From JAYWXI01 sp036016955 (lineage in GTDB: Bacteria; Bacteroidota; Bacteroidia; Flavobacteriales; Weeksellaceae): a stretch of DNA of 64,000 nt. The notes under the pieces are model-generated. The model was not told where the DNA came from. It saw only the letters and a program-made list of their open reading frames with translations, and searched no databases. The DNA is taken from NCBI RefSeq assembly GCF_036016955.1, contig NZ_JAYWXI010000011.1:1-64000 (forward strand), written 5' to 3'. This document shows positions 32,997 to 40,970 of the stretch, piece after piece (the stretch's first letter is position 1; each line of letters starts with the position of its first letter). A program made the position numbers and the translations under genes.

Positions 32997-35024
32997 TTAG
33001 CCGATTTCGATTCCGTTTTCCACGCGGTCGTCGGGGGTTACAAAGCTTAGTTTACCGTCGGGCTTGGTGGTTAATAGGAGCATGCCTTGGGATTCGATGC
33101 CTCGGATTTTTCTTGGAGCCAGATTTAGGAGAATCATCACTTGTTTTCCGATGCATTCTTCGGGTGTGAAACTTTCGGCGATGCCGGAAACAACGGTGCG
33201 TACATCCACGCCGGTATCCACTTTTAATTTGAGCAATTTGTCAGCTTTTTCCACTTTTTCGGCTTCCAGGATGGTGGCGGTTCTTAAATCAATTTTCGTG
33301 AAATCGTCAAAAGTTATTTCGTCTTTCATAGGGTTGGCTTTGGGGTTTGTTTTTTTGTTGGATTGTTTGGTTTGTTCCAATTTTTGAATTTGAGCCTCGA
33401 TGGTTTCGTCTTCAATTTTGGAGAAGAGAAGAGAAGAGGCTTCGATTTGATGACCGCAAGGAATCAATACGCTTGAGATTTGGCTCCAGTTTTTCTTCTC
33501 GGTGCGGAACATGGCGAGGAGTTTTTCCGAAGAAAAAGGCATGAAGGGTTCGCAAAGTTGCGCCAAAGCAACCGCGATTTGAGCCGATACGAATAGAGCG
33601 TTGGCGGCTTTTTCCGGTTGATCTTTGATGGTTTTCCATGGCTCTTCGGTCTGAAGGTATTGGTTACCGAAGCGGGCGAGGTTCATAAGGGACGTCAAGG
33701 CGTTTCTAAACTCGAAATTGTCGAGGAAATGAGCAATTTCCTTAGCGGTTTTTTCGATTTCGTTCAGTTCGGAGGCGTTGGGATTACCTTCAGGGATCTC
33801 GCCGTTATAGTATTTATGCGTTAGTACGGCCACCCGGTTGATGAAGTTTCCGAAGATGCCCACCAATTCGGAGTTGTTTTTGGTTTGGAAGTCTTTCCAG
33901 GTGAAGTTGTTGTCTTTGGTTTCCGGGGCGGAAGAGAGCAGGGCGTACCTTAGGACGTCTTGCTGCCCGGGGAAGTCCTCGATGTATTCGTGCGCCCAAA
34001 CGGCCCAATTTCTCGAAGTGGAGATTTTGTCGTTTTCCAAATTCAGGAATTCGAAGGCAGGGACGTTTTTGGGCATGATGTACTGGCCGTGAGCTTTCAT
34101 CATGGCTGGGAAAATAATGCAATGGAAGACAATGTTATCCTTGCCTATGAAGTGGATTAGTTCAGAATTTTCGTCCTGCCAGTAGTCTTTCCAATTTTTT
34201 CCGTGTTTTTCGGCCCATTCTTGCGTGAAGGAGATGTAGCCAATCGGGGCATCAAACCATACGTACATGACTTTTCCTTCGGCTCCGGGGAGCGGTACGG
34301 GAACGCCCCAGTTCAGATCGCGCGTCATGGCTCTGGGTTTTAGGCCGTCGTTCAACCAGGATTTTACCTGCCCGTAAACGTTGGGTTTCCAATCGTCTTT
34401 GTGTCCTTCGATAATCCATTCGTTCAGGAAGGATTCGTATTCGTTGAGTGGAAGGTACCAGTTTTTGGTTTCCTTTAAGACGGGACTGTTGCCGCTCAGA
34501 GCGGATTTGGGGTTGAGTAGTTCCGAAGGGGAAAGGGTGGAGCCGCATTTTTCGCATTGGTCGCCATAAGAATCGGGGTTGCTGCAGTTGGGGCAGGTTC
34601 CGGTGATGTAGCGGTCGGCTAAAAATTCATTGGCTTGCTCGTCGAAATATTGTTCGGAAACCTCTTCGGTGAATTTTCCTTTTTCGTATAGGGTTTTGAA
34701 GAAGTCCTGACTCACTTCGTAGTGCTTTTTGGAAGTGGTTCTGGAGTATTCGTCGAAGGAAACCCCCAAATCCGCAAAAGATTTCTGGATTACGGCGTGG
34801 TACTTGTCCACGATGTCCTGAGGAGTAACGCCTTCTTTTTTTGCTCTTATGGTGATGGGGATGCCGTGTTCATCGCTGCCGCAAATGAAAGCGACCTCTT
34901 TCCCGGTTCTGCGCTGGAATCTGGCATAGACGTCCGCAGGGATGTATACCCCGGCCAAGTGCCCGATATGCACCGGACCGTTAGCGTAAGGCAGGGCTGC
35001 TGTAATGATTTTTCTTTCCGACAT
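32997..35024 (-). CDS. metG: Methionyl-tRNA synthetase
   Basis: A 675-residue class I synthetase. Signatures: A-N-G-P-V-H-I-G-H-L-A-G (HIGH), the zinc knuckle C-P-N-C...C-E-K-C-G, W-F-D-A-P-I-G-Y and K-I-S-T-S-R-N-W (KMSKS), the helical anticodon-binding domain, and a C-terminal EMAP/Trbp111-like tRNA-binding domain (F-D-D-F-T-K-I-D-L-R, S-Q-G-M-L-L). The C-terminal domain is optional in the family but usual in Bacteroidota. Its promoter -7 element lies 23 nt upstream. Confidence 0.98.
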   Translation of the reverse strand: MSERKIITAALPYANGPVHIGHLAGVYIPADVYARFQRRTGKEVAFICGSDEHGIPITIRAKKEGVTPQDIVDKYHAVIQKSFADLGVSFDEYSRTTSKKHYEVSQDFFKTLYEKGKFTEEVSEQYFDEQANEFLADRYITGTCPNCSNPDSYGDQCEKCGSTLSPSELLNPKSALSGNSPVLKETKNWYLPLNEYESFLNEWIIEGHKDDWKPNVYGQVKSWLNDGLKPRAMTRDLNWGVPVPLPGAEGKVMYVWFDAPIGYISFTQEWAEKHGKNWKDYWQDENSELIHFIGKDNIVFHCIIFPAMMKAHGQYIMPKNVPAFEFLNLENDKISTSRNWAVWAHEYIEDFPGQQDVLRYALLSSAPETKDNNFTWKDFQTKNNSELVGIFGNFINRVAVLTHKYYNGEIPEGNPNASELNEIEKTAKEIAHFLDNFEFRNALTSLMNLARFGNQYLQTEEPWKTIKDQPEKAANALFVSAQIAVALAQLCEPFMPFSSEKLLAMFRTEKKNWSQISSVLIPCGHQIEASSLLFSKIEDETIEAQIQKLEQTKQSNKKTNPKANPMKDEITFDDFTKIDLRTATILEAEKVEKADKLLKLKVDTGVDVRTVVSGIAESFTPEECIGKQVMILLNLAPRKIRGIESQGMLLLTTKPDGKLSFVTPDDRVENGIEIG

Positions 35025-35047
35025 AATAATGGTCTAGTAATTTGTTG

Positions 35048-35055
35048 CAAAGATA
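35048..35055 (-). promoter_or_regulatory. Bacteroidota -7 element (TATCTTTG) for metG
   Basis: TATCTTTG on the minus strand, 23 nt upstream of the metG ATG. Confidence 0.65.
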
Positions 35056-35401
35056 GGCTTTATCCTTTTCATTTTAAAATGAAAGGGCTGGGGCTTTCTT
35101 CTTCATTTTGGCAGATGATAGATGTCATTTTGGTTAATTTATGTTAAGTTTTTGTTAAGCGGTTGTTTAATAAGTTCGTAAATTTGCAGTAAGATATTTT
35201 TGAGGTTTGTAATTTTTAATGGTTTGTAAATCATTGGTTTGTTTTTGTTTTTGGGAGGGTCTTGATGATTTTTGTCATTAAATTTTATTAAACGGAAGTA
35301 TTAATTTTTTGTTAACTCAAAAAGCTATAAATTAGGCGTCCGGTTTTTGACCGAAATCGGGAATGTGAATAGAGTAATATTAATCCTTAAATTTTATATT
35401 T
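35056..35401. other. 346-bp intergenic region before the alpha-glucan locus
   Basis: No gene. It must carry the promoter of the susC-susD-susE-GH97 unit. TAAATTTG at 35179-35186 fits TAnnTTTG with TTTG at 35151-35154 upstream, at a spacing slightly wider than usual. This would give a leader of about 210 nt. A second TATATTTG at 35395-35402 overlaps the susC start and is unlikely to serve it. Confidence 0.4.
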
Positions 35402-38143
35402 GTGAAAAACTATAGTAAAGTTCTGAAAATTGCGCCGGCTTTTTTACTGGCCGGAACAATGCTGCAAGCCCAAGCTACAGACACAACGAAAACTGCCATT
35501 AAGGAAAAGCAGATTGAAGGCGTGGTTCTTATCGGGTATGGTGCAAAGAAGAAATCTGACCTTACGGGTTCTGTAACGGCAATTACGGCGAAAGATTTCC
35601 AAGAAGGAGCGATTGGTTCGCCGGAGCAGTTGATTCAGGGGAAAACGGCGGGGGTTCAGATTTCCACGGGAGGAGCTCCGGGTTCGGGTTCGGCCATTCG
35701 GATTCGTGGGGGATCTTCGCTTAATGCGAGTAACGATCCGCTTATCGTAATCGACGGGGTTCCGGTTGATAATCAGGGGATTTCCGGTGCAGCCAATCCT
35801 TTGGCTTTGATTAACCCTAACGATATCGAAAGTTTTAACATTTTGAAGGATGCTTCGGCTACGGCGATTTACGGTAACCGTGCGTCCAACGGGGTTATCA
35901 TCATCAGTACGAAGAGAGGTTCGGCGGGAAGGCTAAGAGCCAATTTCAGCACGGTAACATCGGTTTACGATAAGATGGGAACCATCGGAATGCTTTCGGC
36001 TGACGACTTCCGCAATGTGGTAAACCAATACGGAACTCCTGAGTACGCGGCTTTGCTGGGGAACGCCAATACCAACTGGCAGAATAAGATTTATCAGACG
36101 GCTTTAGGGTTTGATAACAACTTGACGCTTTCCGGCGGGGTGAAGTGGTTGCCTTACCGTTTGTCTTTGGGGTACCTTAATCAGGAAGGGATTATCCGAA
36201 CCAATACATTGGAACGATCTACCGTAGGGCTTAACCTTAATCCTAAGCTTTTCGATAAACATTTGGATATCAACATCAATTTGAAGGGGACTTACGCCGA
36301 GAACCGTTTTAAAGACGACGGGGCTATTGGGGCTTCCATTGCTTTTGACCCGACCAAACCGGTTTATGCGGCAGGCAATGAAGAATTTGGGGGCTATTAC
36401 GAATGGCGTCAGGCGGATGGGACATTGAACCGTCTTGCGACCAGAAACCCTTTATCCATGCTGAATCAAAGATTTGATTTGTCTTATGTCCGCAGGGTGT
36501 TAGGAAATGTTCAGTTTGACTACAAATTCCATTTTCTTCCGGAGTTGAGAGCCAACCTTAACTTAGGTATGGATTATTCGGATTCCAATGGAAATACCAA
36601 AGCTTTACCTACTGCGGGAATTGCTTTCTATAACCAGGGGACTTACAGAAGGTACTCTCAGGAGAAGACCAATAAGTTGATGGAATTTTATTTGAACTAC
36701 CAAAAGAGCCTTCCTTCGATTAAATCCAATTTGGACTTAACGGCAGGGTACTCTTATCAGGATTGGCAGAGAAAAGAGCCTTTTGCGCCTACGTTCTTGG
36801 GAACCGGAGTGACTGTGCCTGCGGAAGGAGTGGATTTCTTTACTCAAAATACCTTGCTTTCTTATTTTGGTAGGTTAAATTATACCTTTAACAACCGTTA
36901 CCTTTTGACGGCTTCTTTGCGTCGGGATGCCTCTTCCCGATTTGCCGAAGATTACAGAGTGGGGTACTTCCCGGCTTTGGCTTTGGCTTGGCGGATTGAT
37001 CAGGAAGATTTCTTGAAAGGGAATAATGCGGTTTCTACGCTTAAACTTCGTTTGGGTTGGGGTAAAACCGGACAACAGGACATCAATCAGGATTACCCGT
37101 ATATTTCCCGTTACACGCTTTCCGACAGTGGAGCGATGTACCAATTGGGCGGGGTGTATTACAATACGTTGAGACCTCAGGGGTATGATGCTTCCATTCG
37201 TTGGGAGACGCAGGAAACCCGTAACATTGGTTTGGATTTCGGATTTGCCAAAGACCGTATTTCGGGATCGTTTGATTACTTTGACCGCAAAGTCTTTGAT
37301 CTTTTGAGCGAAATTCCTATCCCTGCGGGAGGAAACCTTACTAATATTTTGTTGACCAACGTGGGGAACATGACCAACCGTGGTTTTGAATTTAATTTGA
37401 ACGTGAAACCGGTGCAATCGGAGAACTTCAAGTGGGAATTCAGCCTGAATGCTACTCGTTTCAATCCGGTGGTGACCAATCTTTCCGCGATGGGAGACCT
37501 TACTCAAAAAGTATTGGCTGGTGATGGTATTGGGGGAGGAACCGGTGGCCGCATTCAGGTGCATGCCGTAGGTTACCAACCGAACTCGTTCTATGTTTAT
37601 CAGCAGGTTTACGATGCGAACGGAAAACCATTGGAAGGCGTTTATGTGGATCGTAATGGCGACGGGGTGATTAACAGTGCGGATTTGTATCCGTTCAAAT
37701 CTCCAACGCCGGATGTACTTTTGGGCTTCACCAATACCATGAATTATAAGAATTGGGATTTGGGCTTCACTTTGCGTGCGAGTATAGGAAACTACGTGTA
37801 CAATAACATGGCGTCCCAGTACGGTAACCTTCAGGGGATTTCCAATGCGGGGTATTTGCAGAATATCCACGAAAGCTTTAATGCTACGGGCTTCAAGAGA
37901 GCGGAATATTTTTCGGATTACTATGTTGAGAATGCGTCATTCCTCCGAATGGACAATATCAGTTTAGGATATAACTTCCCGGAATTCATCAACCACTCCA
38001 GACTGAGAGTTTTTGCAACGGCTCAAAACGTTTTCGTGATTACCAAGTATTCGGGATTGGATCCGGAGGTCTTCAATGGTATTGATAACAACGTTTATCA
38101 GAGACCAAGGGTGTACTCTTTAGGATTTAACTTCCAGTTTTAA
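35402..38143 (+). CDS. SusC/RagA-family TonB-dependent transporter (alpha-glucan locus)
   Basis: A 913-residue outer-membrane transporter that imports oligosaccharides captured by its SusD lid, driven by TonB. The GTG at 35402 is used because it yields a complete signal peptide (MKNYSKVLKIAPAFLLAGTMLQAQA). The mature N-terminus goes almost directly to I-E-G-V-V-L-I-G-Y-G-A-K-K-K and the plug (G-K-T-A-G-V-Q-I, I-R-I-R-G-G-S-S-L, L-K-D-A-S-A-T-A-I-Y-G-N-R-A-S-N-G-V-I-I-I), so the usual carboxypeptidase-like N-terminal domain is missing, as in the decayed SusC. The barrel is uninterrupted and ends in the aromatic L-G-F-N-F-Q-F. Followed by susD (21 bp). Confidence 0.95.
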   Translation: MKNYSKVLKIAPAFLLAGTMLQAQATDTTKTAIKEKQIEGVVLIGYGAKKKSDLTGSVTAITAKDFQEGAIGSPEQLIQGKTAGVQISTGGAPGSGSAIRIRGGSSLNASNDPLIVIDGVPVDNQGISGAANPLALINPNDIESFNILKDASATAIYGNRASNGVIIISTKRGSAGRLRANFSTVTSVYDKMGTIGMLSADDFRNVVNQYGTPEYAALLGNANTNWQNKIYQTALGFDNNLTLSGGVKWLPYRLSLGYLNQEGIIRTNTLERSTVGLNLNPKLFDKHLDININLKGTYAENRFKDDGAIGASIAFDPTKPVYAAGNEEFGGYYEWRQADGTLNRLATRNPLSMLNQRFDLSYVRRVLGNVQFDYKFHFLPELRANLNLGMDYSDSNGNTKALPTAGIAFYNQGTYRRYSQEKTNKLMEFYLNYQKSLPSIKSNLDLTAGYSYQDWQRKEPFAPTFLGTGVTVPAEGVDFFTQNTLLSYFGRLNYTFNNRYLLTASLRRDASSRFAEDYRVGYFPALALAWRIDQEDFLKGNNAVSTLKLRLGWGKTGQQDINQDYPYISRYTLSDSGAMYQLGGVYYNTLRPQGYDASIRWETQETRNIGLDFGFAKDRISGSFDYFDRKVFDLLSEIPIPAGGNLTNILLTNVGNMTNRGFEFNLNVKPVQSENFKWEFSLNATRFNPVVTNLSAMGDLTQKVLAGDGIGGGTGGRIQVHAVGYQPNSFYVYQQVYDANGKPLEGVYVDRNGDGVINSADLYPFKSPTPDVLLGFTNTMNYKNWDLGFTLRASIGNYVYNNMASQYGNLQGISNAGYLQNIHESFNATGFKRAEYFSDYYVENASFLRMDNISLGYNFPEFINHSRLRVFATAQNVFVITKYSGLDPEVFNGIDNNVYQRPRVYSLGFNFQF

Positions 38144-38164
38144 TTAAATACAACAAAAATCACT

Positions 38165-39754
38165 ATGAAAATCATAAATAAATTCAATACGAAGTTTTTA
38201 GTGGCAGGATTGGCTTTTTCCATGGCATTGGTGTCGTGCGAGAAGGATTTGGAGCGTTTGCCTAAGTCAGAGATTACCTCCAGTTCTGTTTACGCGGATT
38301 TTTCCAATTACAAACAGGTTTTAGCCAAGTTGTACGCCGGTTTGGCGGTGAGTGGACAAGATGGGGGCGATGGTCGTGCCGACATCGGAGGAATTGATGG
38401 AGGAACATCTAACTATCTGAGACAATATTTCCAAATGCAAGAGTTGCCTACCGACGAGGCGGTGATTGCTTGGAATGACGGTAATTCACCGGATATGCAC
38501 AACATGACTTGGGCGGCGAATAACGAGTTTATTACGGCGATGTACTATCGGATTCTTTATCAGGTAGGGATTGCTAACGAGTTTATCCGTGAGACTACCG
38601 ATGAGAAATTGGCTTCGAGAGGTATTACGGGAAGCAATGCAGAAGAGGCGGTGTTGTATCGTAATGAGGCTCGCTTTTTAAGGGCTTTGAGTTATTACCA
38701 TGCGATCGATTTGTTTGGAAACGTTCCGTTTGTAACGGAGAACGATAAGGTGGGGAAAGATCTTCCGCCACAGATCAAAAGAGCAGATTTGTTCAACTAT
38801 GTGGAAAAAGAGCTTTTGGATTTGGAAAACCTTTTGAAGAATCCGGGGACTAATGAATACGGAAGAGCCGATAAGGGAGCGGTTTATATGCTTTTGGCTA
38901 AACTTTATCTTAATGCTCAGGTTTACACCGGGACTTCTCGGTATGCGGATGCGAGGGCTTATGCCGAAAAAGTTATCCATTCGGGGTATGCTTTGAAATC
39001 CAATTATGAAGAATTGTTCTTGGCGGATAACCATTTGGCCAATCCGGAGGTGATTCTTTCCATTAATTTCGACGGAATTAATACCCGGACTTATGGCGGA
39101 ACCACTTACATCATCAATGCGGGTGTTGGTGGAAGCATGAAATCCAGCGACTACGGTGTTGGAGGATGGGGAGGCCTTAGAGCGACTAAGAATTTGGTGG
39201 CGCTTTTCCCTTCAACGGACGGTTCTAAAGACGTTCGCGGACGTTTCCATACGGACGGACAAGAGTTGGAAATCACCAATACGTCGGTGTTCAAGCAAGG
39301 TTACCCTTATATCAAGTTTAAAAACGTGACGAAAACCGGTCAGCCGGGTTCGGATGCTTCGGGAACGTTTGCCGATACGGATTTTCCTTTGTTCCGTTTG
39401 GCGGATGCGTATCTGATTTATGCAGAAGCGGTATTGAGAGGTGGTGGCGGAAGCACTGCGACGGCGTTGGAGTATGTTAATAAGTTAAGAACCAGAGCTA
39501 AAGCGGAAACGGTTAATGCTGGCGAATTGACCTTGGATTTCATTTTGGATGAAAGAGGAAGAGAGTTGGCTTGGGAAGCCACGCGCAGAACCGATCTTAT
39601 CCGTTACGGTAAGTTTACTTCGGCGGCCTATTTGTGGCCGTTTAAAGGCGGGGTGAAAGAAGGACGAGGCGTGGAGTCGTTCCGGGTGCTTTATCCGATT
39701 CCGGCGAATGACATCGTTGCCAATAAAAATTTGATTCAAAACACAGGGTACTAA
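38165..39754 (+). CDS. SusD/RagB-family starch-binding-type lipoprotein
   Basis: A 529-residue surface lipoprotein with signal KFLVAGLAFSMALVSC (Cys near residue 26). SusD hallmarks: early R-L-P-K-S-E-I, YYRILYQVGIANEFIRE, N-E-A-R-F-L-R-A-L-S-Y-Y-H-A-I-D-L-F-G-N-V-P-F (the TPR-like helix and its F-G-x-V-P turn), L-L-A-K-L-Y-L-N-A, L-F-R-L-A-D-A-Y-L-I-Y-A-E-A and the C-terminal D-E-R-G-R-E-L-A-W-E. It forms the lid of the transporter encoded just upstream and binds glycans at the cell surface. Confidence 0.95.
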   Translation: MKIINKFNTKFLVAGLAFSMALVSCEKDLERLPKSEITSSSVYADFSNYKQVLAKLYAGLAVSGQDGGDGRADIGGIDGGTSNYLRQYFQMQELPTDEAVIAWNDGNSPDMHNMTWAANNEFITAMYYRILYQVGIANEFIRETTDEKLASRGITGSNAEEAVLYRNEARFLRALSYYHAIDLFGNVPFVTENDKVGKDLPPQIKRADLFNYVEKELLDLENLLKNPGTNEYGRADKGAVYMLLAKLYLNAQVYTGTSRYADARAYAEKVIHSGYALKSNYEELFLADNHLANPEVILSINFDGINTRTYGGTTYIINAGVGGSMKSSDYGVGGWGGLRATKNLVALFPSTDGSKDVRGRFHTDGQELEITNTSVFKQGYPYIKFKNVTKTGQPGSDASGTFADTDFPLFRLADAYLIYAEAVLRGGGGSTATALEYVNKLRTRAKAETVNAGELTLDFILDERGRELAWEATRRTDLIRYGKFTSAAYLWPFKGGVKEGRGVESFRVLYPIPANDIVANKNLIQNTGY

Positions 39755-39778
39755 TAAATAAATTAATAAAGAAAGACA

Positions 39779-40900
39779 ATGAAAAGTATATTTAAAACGG
39801 TCATCGCTTCGGTTTTGGGTTTTATGGCTTTGGTGTCATGCGAGAGAACGGACGATTTGGCGGTGCTTGAATTCAAGGAGAGTCCGGTGTTGGATGTTAA
39901 TTCTTTTTCTTCTTCGAGTTATGTGGTTCGGGAAGATAATTTGTCCAACACGTTTGAGACGATTATGTTTACATCACCGGTTTATACACAGGCAACGGAA
40001 GTGGAGAGTCAGCTTCAGGTGGCGGTTGCCGGTACGGGATTTGCGCAGCCGGTGGACTTGGGGGCACCTACCAGTACGAATTATGTCAGAGTGAGCTATT
40101 CGCAGCTTAATAATGCTTTGCTTTCGCTTGGTTTGAAAGCAGGTGAGGCCAGTAGCGTGGAGATTCGTGTGAAATCCAACGTGAAAGACCGAAGCAATAA
40201 CCTATTGGAGCCTTCGGCTTATTCCAATTACGTTTCGATTGTGGTAACGCCTTATTTGTCAGGACCTAGCTATTTATTTACGGATTTGTATCTTATTGGT
40301 TCTGCGACGGCAGCGGGATGGAATAACGCGGCGGATAATGCAGCGATGTATCCTCTTCTGAAGATGTCTAATCTACCGGATGTTTATACTTATACGGGGT
40401 ACTTCAAAGGAGGCGAAGGCTTTAAGATCGTTCAAGTGAAAGGAAGCTGGGATCTTCAATACGGTTTGGGGGCTTCGGCGGGACAGTTGAGTAAAGACGG
40501 CGGTTCGGGCGATATTAAAGTGGCTCAGAGCGGTTATTACGAATTGACGATTAATACAACAGATCTAACTTATACGTTTACGCCGGTAGTTACTCCTTCC
40601 GCTACTTATTCGACCGTGGGAATTATCGGTAGTGCGACCTCCAACGGTTGGGATAAAAGTACACCGATGGTTCAGTCTTCGTTCGATCCTCATGTGTGGG
40701 TTTTGACGGGGGTGAGTCTTAAAGATGGCGAATTGAAGTTCAGGGCTAACGATTCTTGGGATGTCAATTGGGGTAGTTCTACTGAGTATTTTGGTACGGC
40801 CACTTTTGGTGGAAATAACATTCCGGTTTCTACGGCTTGGACGTATGATATTTATTTTAACGATGCTACGGGAGATTATACCATTATCCCGTCGAAATAA
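39779..40900 (+). CDS. SusE/SusF-family outer-membrane lipoprotein
   Basis: A 373-residue lipoprotein (signal ends A-L-V-S-C, Cys21). An N-terminal SusE domain (residues about 30-155: an Ig-like fold with E-S-P-V-L-D, F-E-T-I-M-F-T-S-P-V-Y and V-E-I-R-V-K-S-N-V-K) is followed by two carbohydrate-binding-module repeats, each with L-I-G-S-A-T-x-x-G-W or I-I-G-S-A-T-S-N-G-W-D and a W-D-x-x-x-G aromatic patch. Such repeats bind starch. This two-module arrangement is that of SusE (SusF has three). A hairpin terminator separates it from the GH97 gene. Confidence 0.92.
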   Translation: MKSIFKTVIASVLGFMALVSCERTDDLAVLEFKESPVLDVNSFSSSSYVVREDNLSNTFETIMFTSPVYTQATEVESQLQVAVAGTGFAQPVDLGAPTSTNYVRVSYSQLNNALLSLGLKAGEASSVEIRVKSNVKDRSNNLLEPSAYSNYVSIVVTPYLSGPSYLFTDLYLIGSATAAGWNNAADNAAMYPLLKMSNLPDVYTYTGYFKGGEGFKIVQVKGSWDLQYGLGASAGQLSKDGGSGDIKVAQSGYYELTINTTDLTYTFTPVVTPSATYSTVGIIGSATSNGWDKSTPMVQSSFDPHVWVLTGVSLKDGELKFRANDSWDVNWGSSTEYFGTATFGGNNIPVSTAWTYDIYFNDATGDYTIIPSK

Positions 40901-40918
40901 GAGCTTTTGAGTTTTTAC

Positions 40919-40947
40919 AAAACCACTCTTCGGAGTGGTTTTTTTAT
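40919..40947 (+). terminator. TTCG-loop terminator between susE and GH97
   Basis: Perfect 10-bp stem (40919-40928 with 40933-40942) closed by a TTCG tetraloop and followed by T residues, ending 23 nt before the GH97 ATG. It should lower or uncouple GH97 expression from the susCDE genes. Confidence 0.85.
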
Positions 40948-40970
40948 CAAATTTAAAATAATAAAATGTT

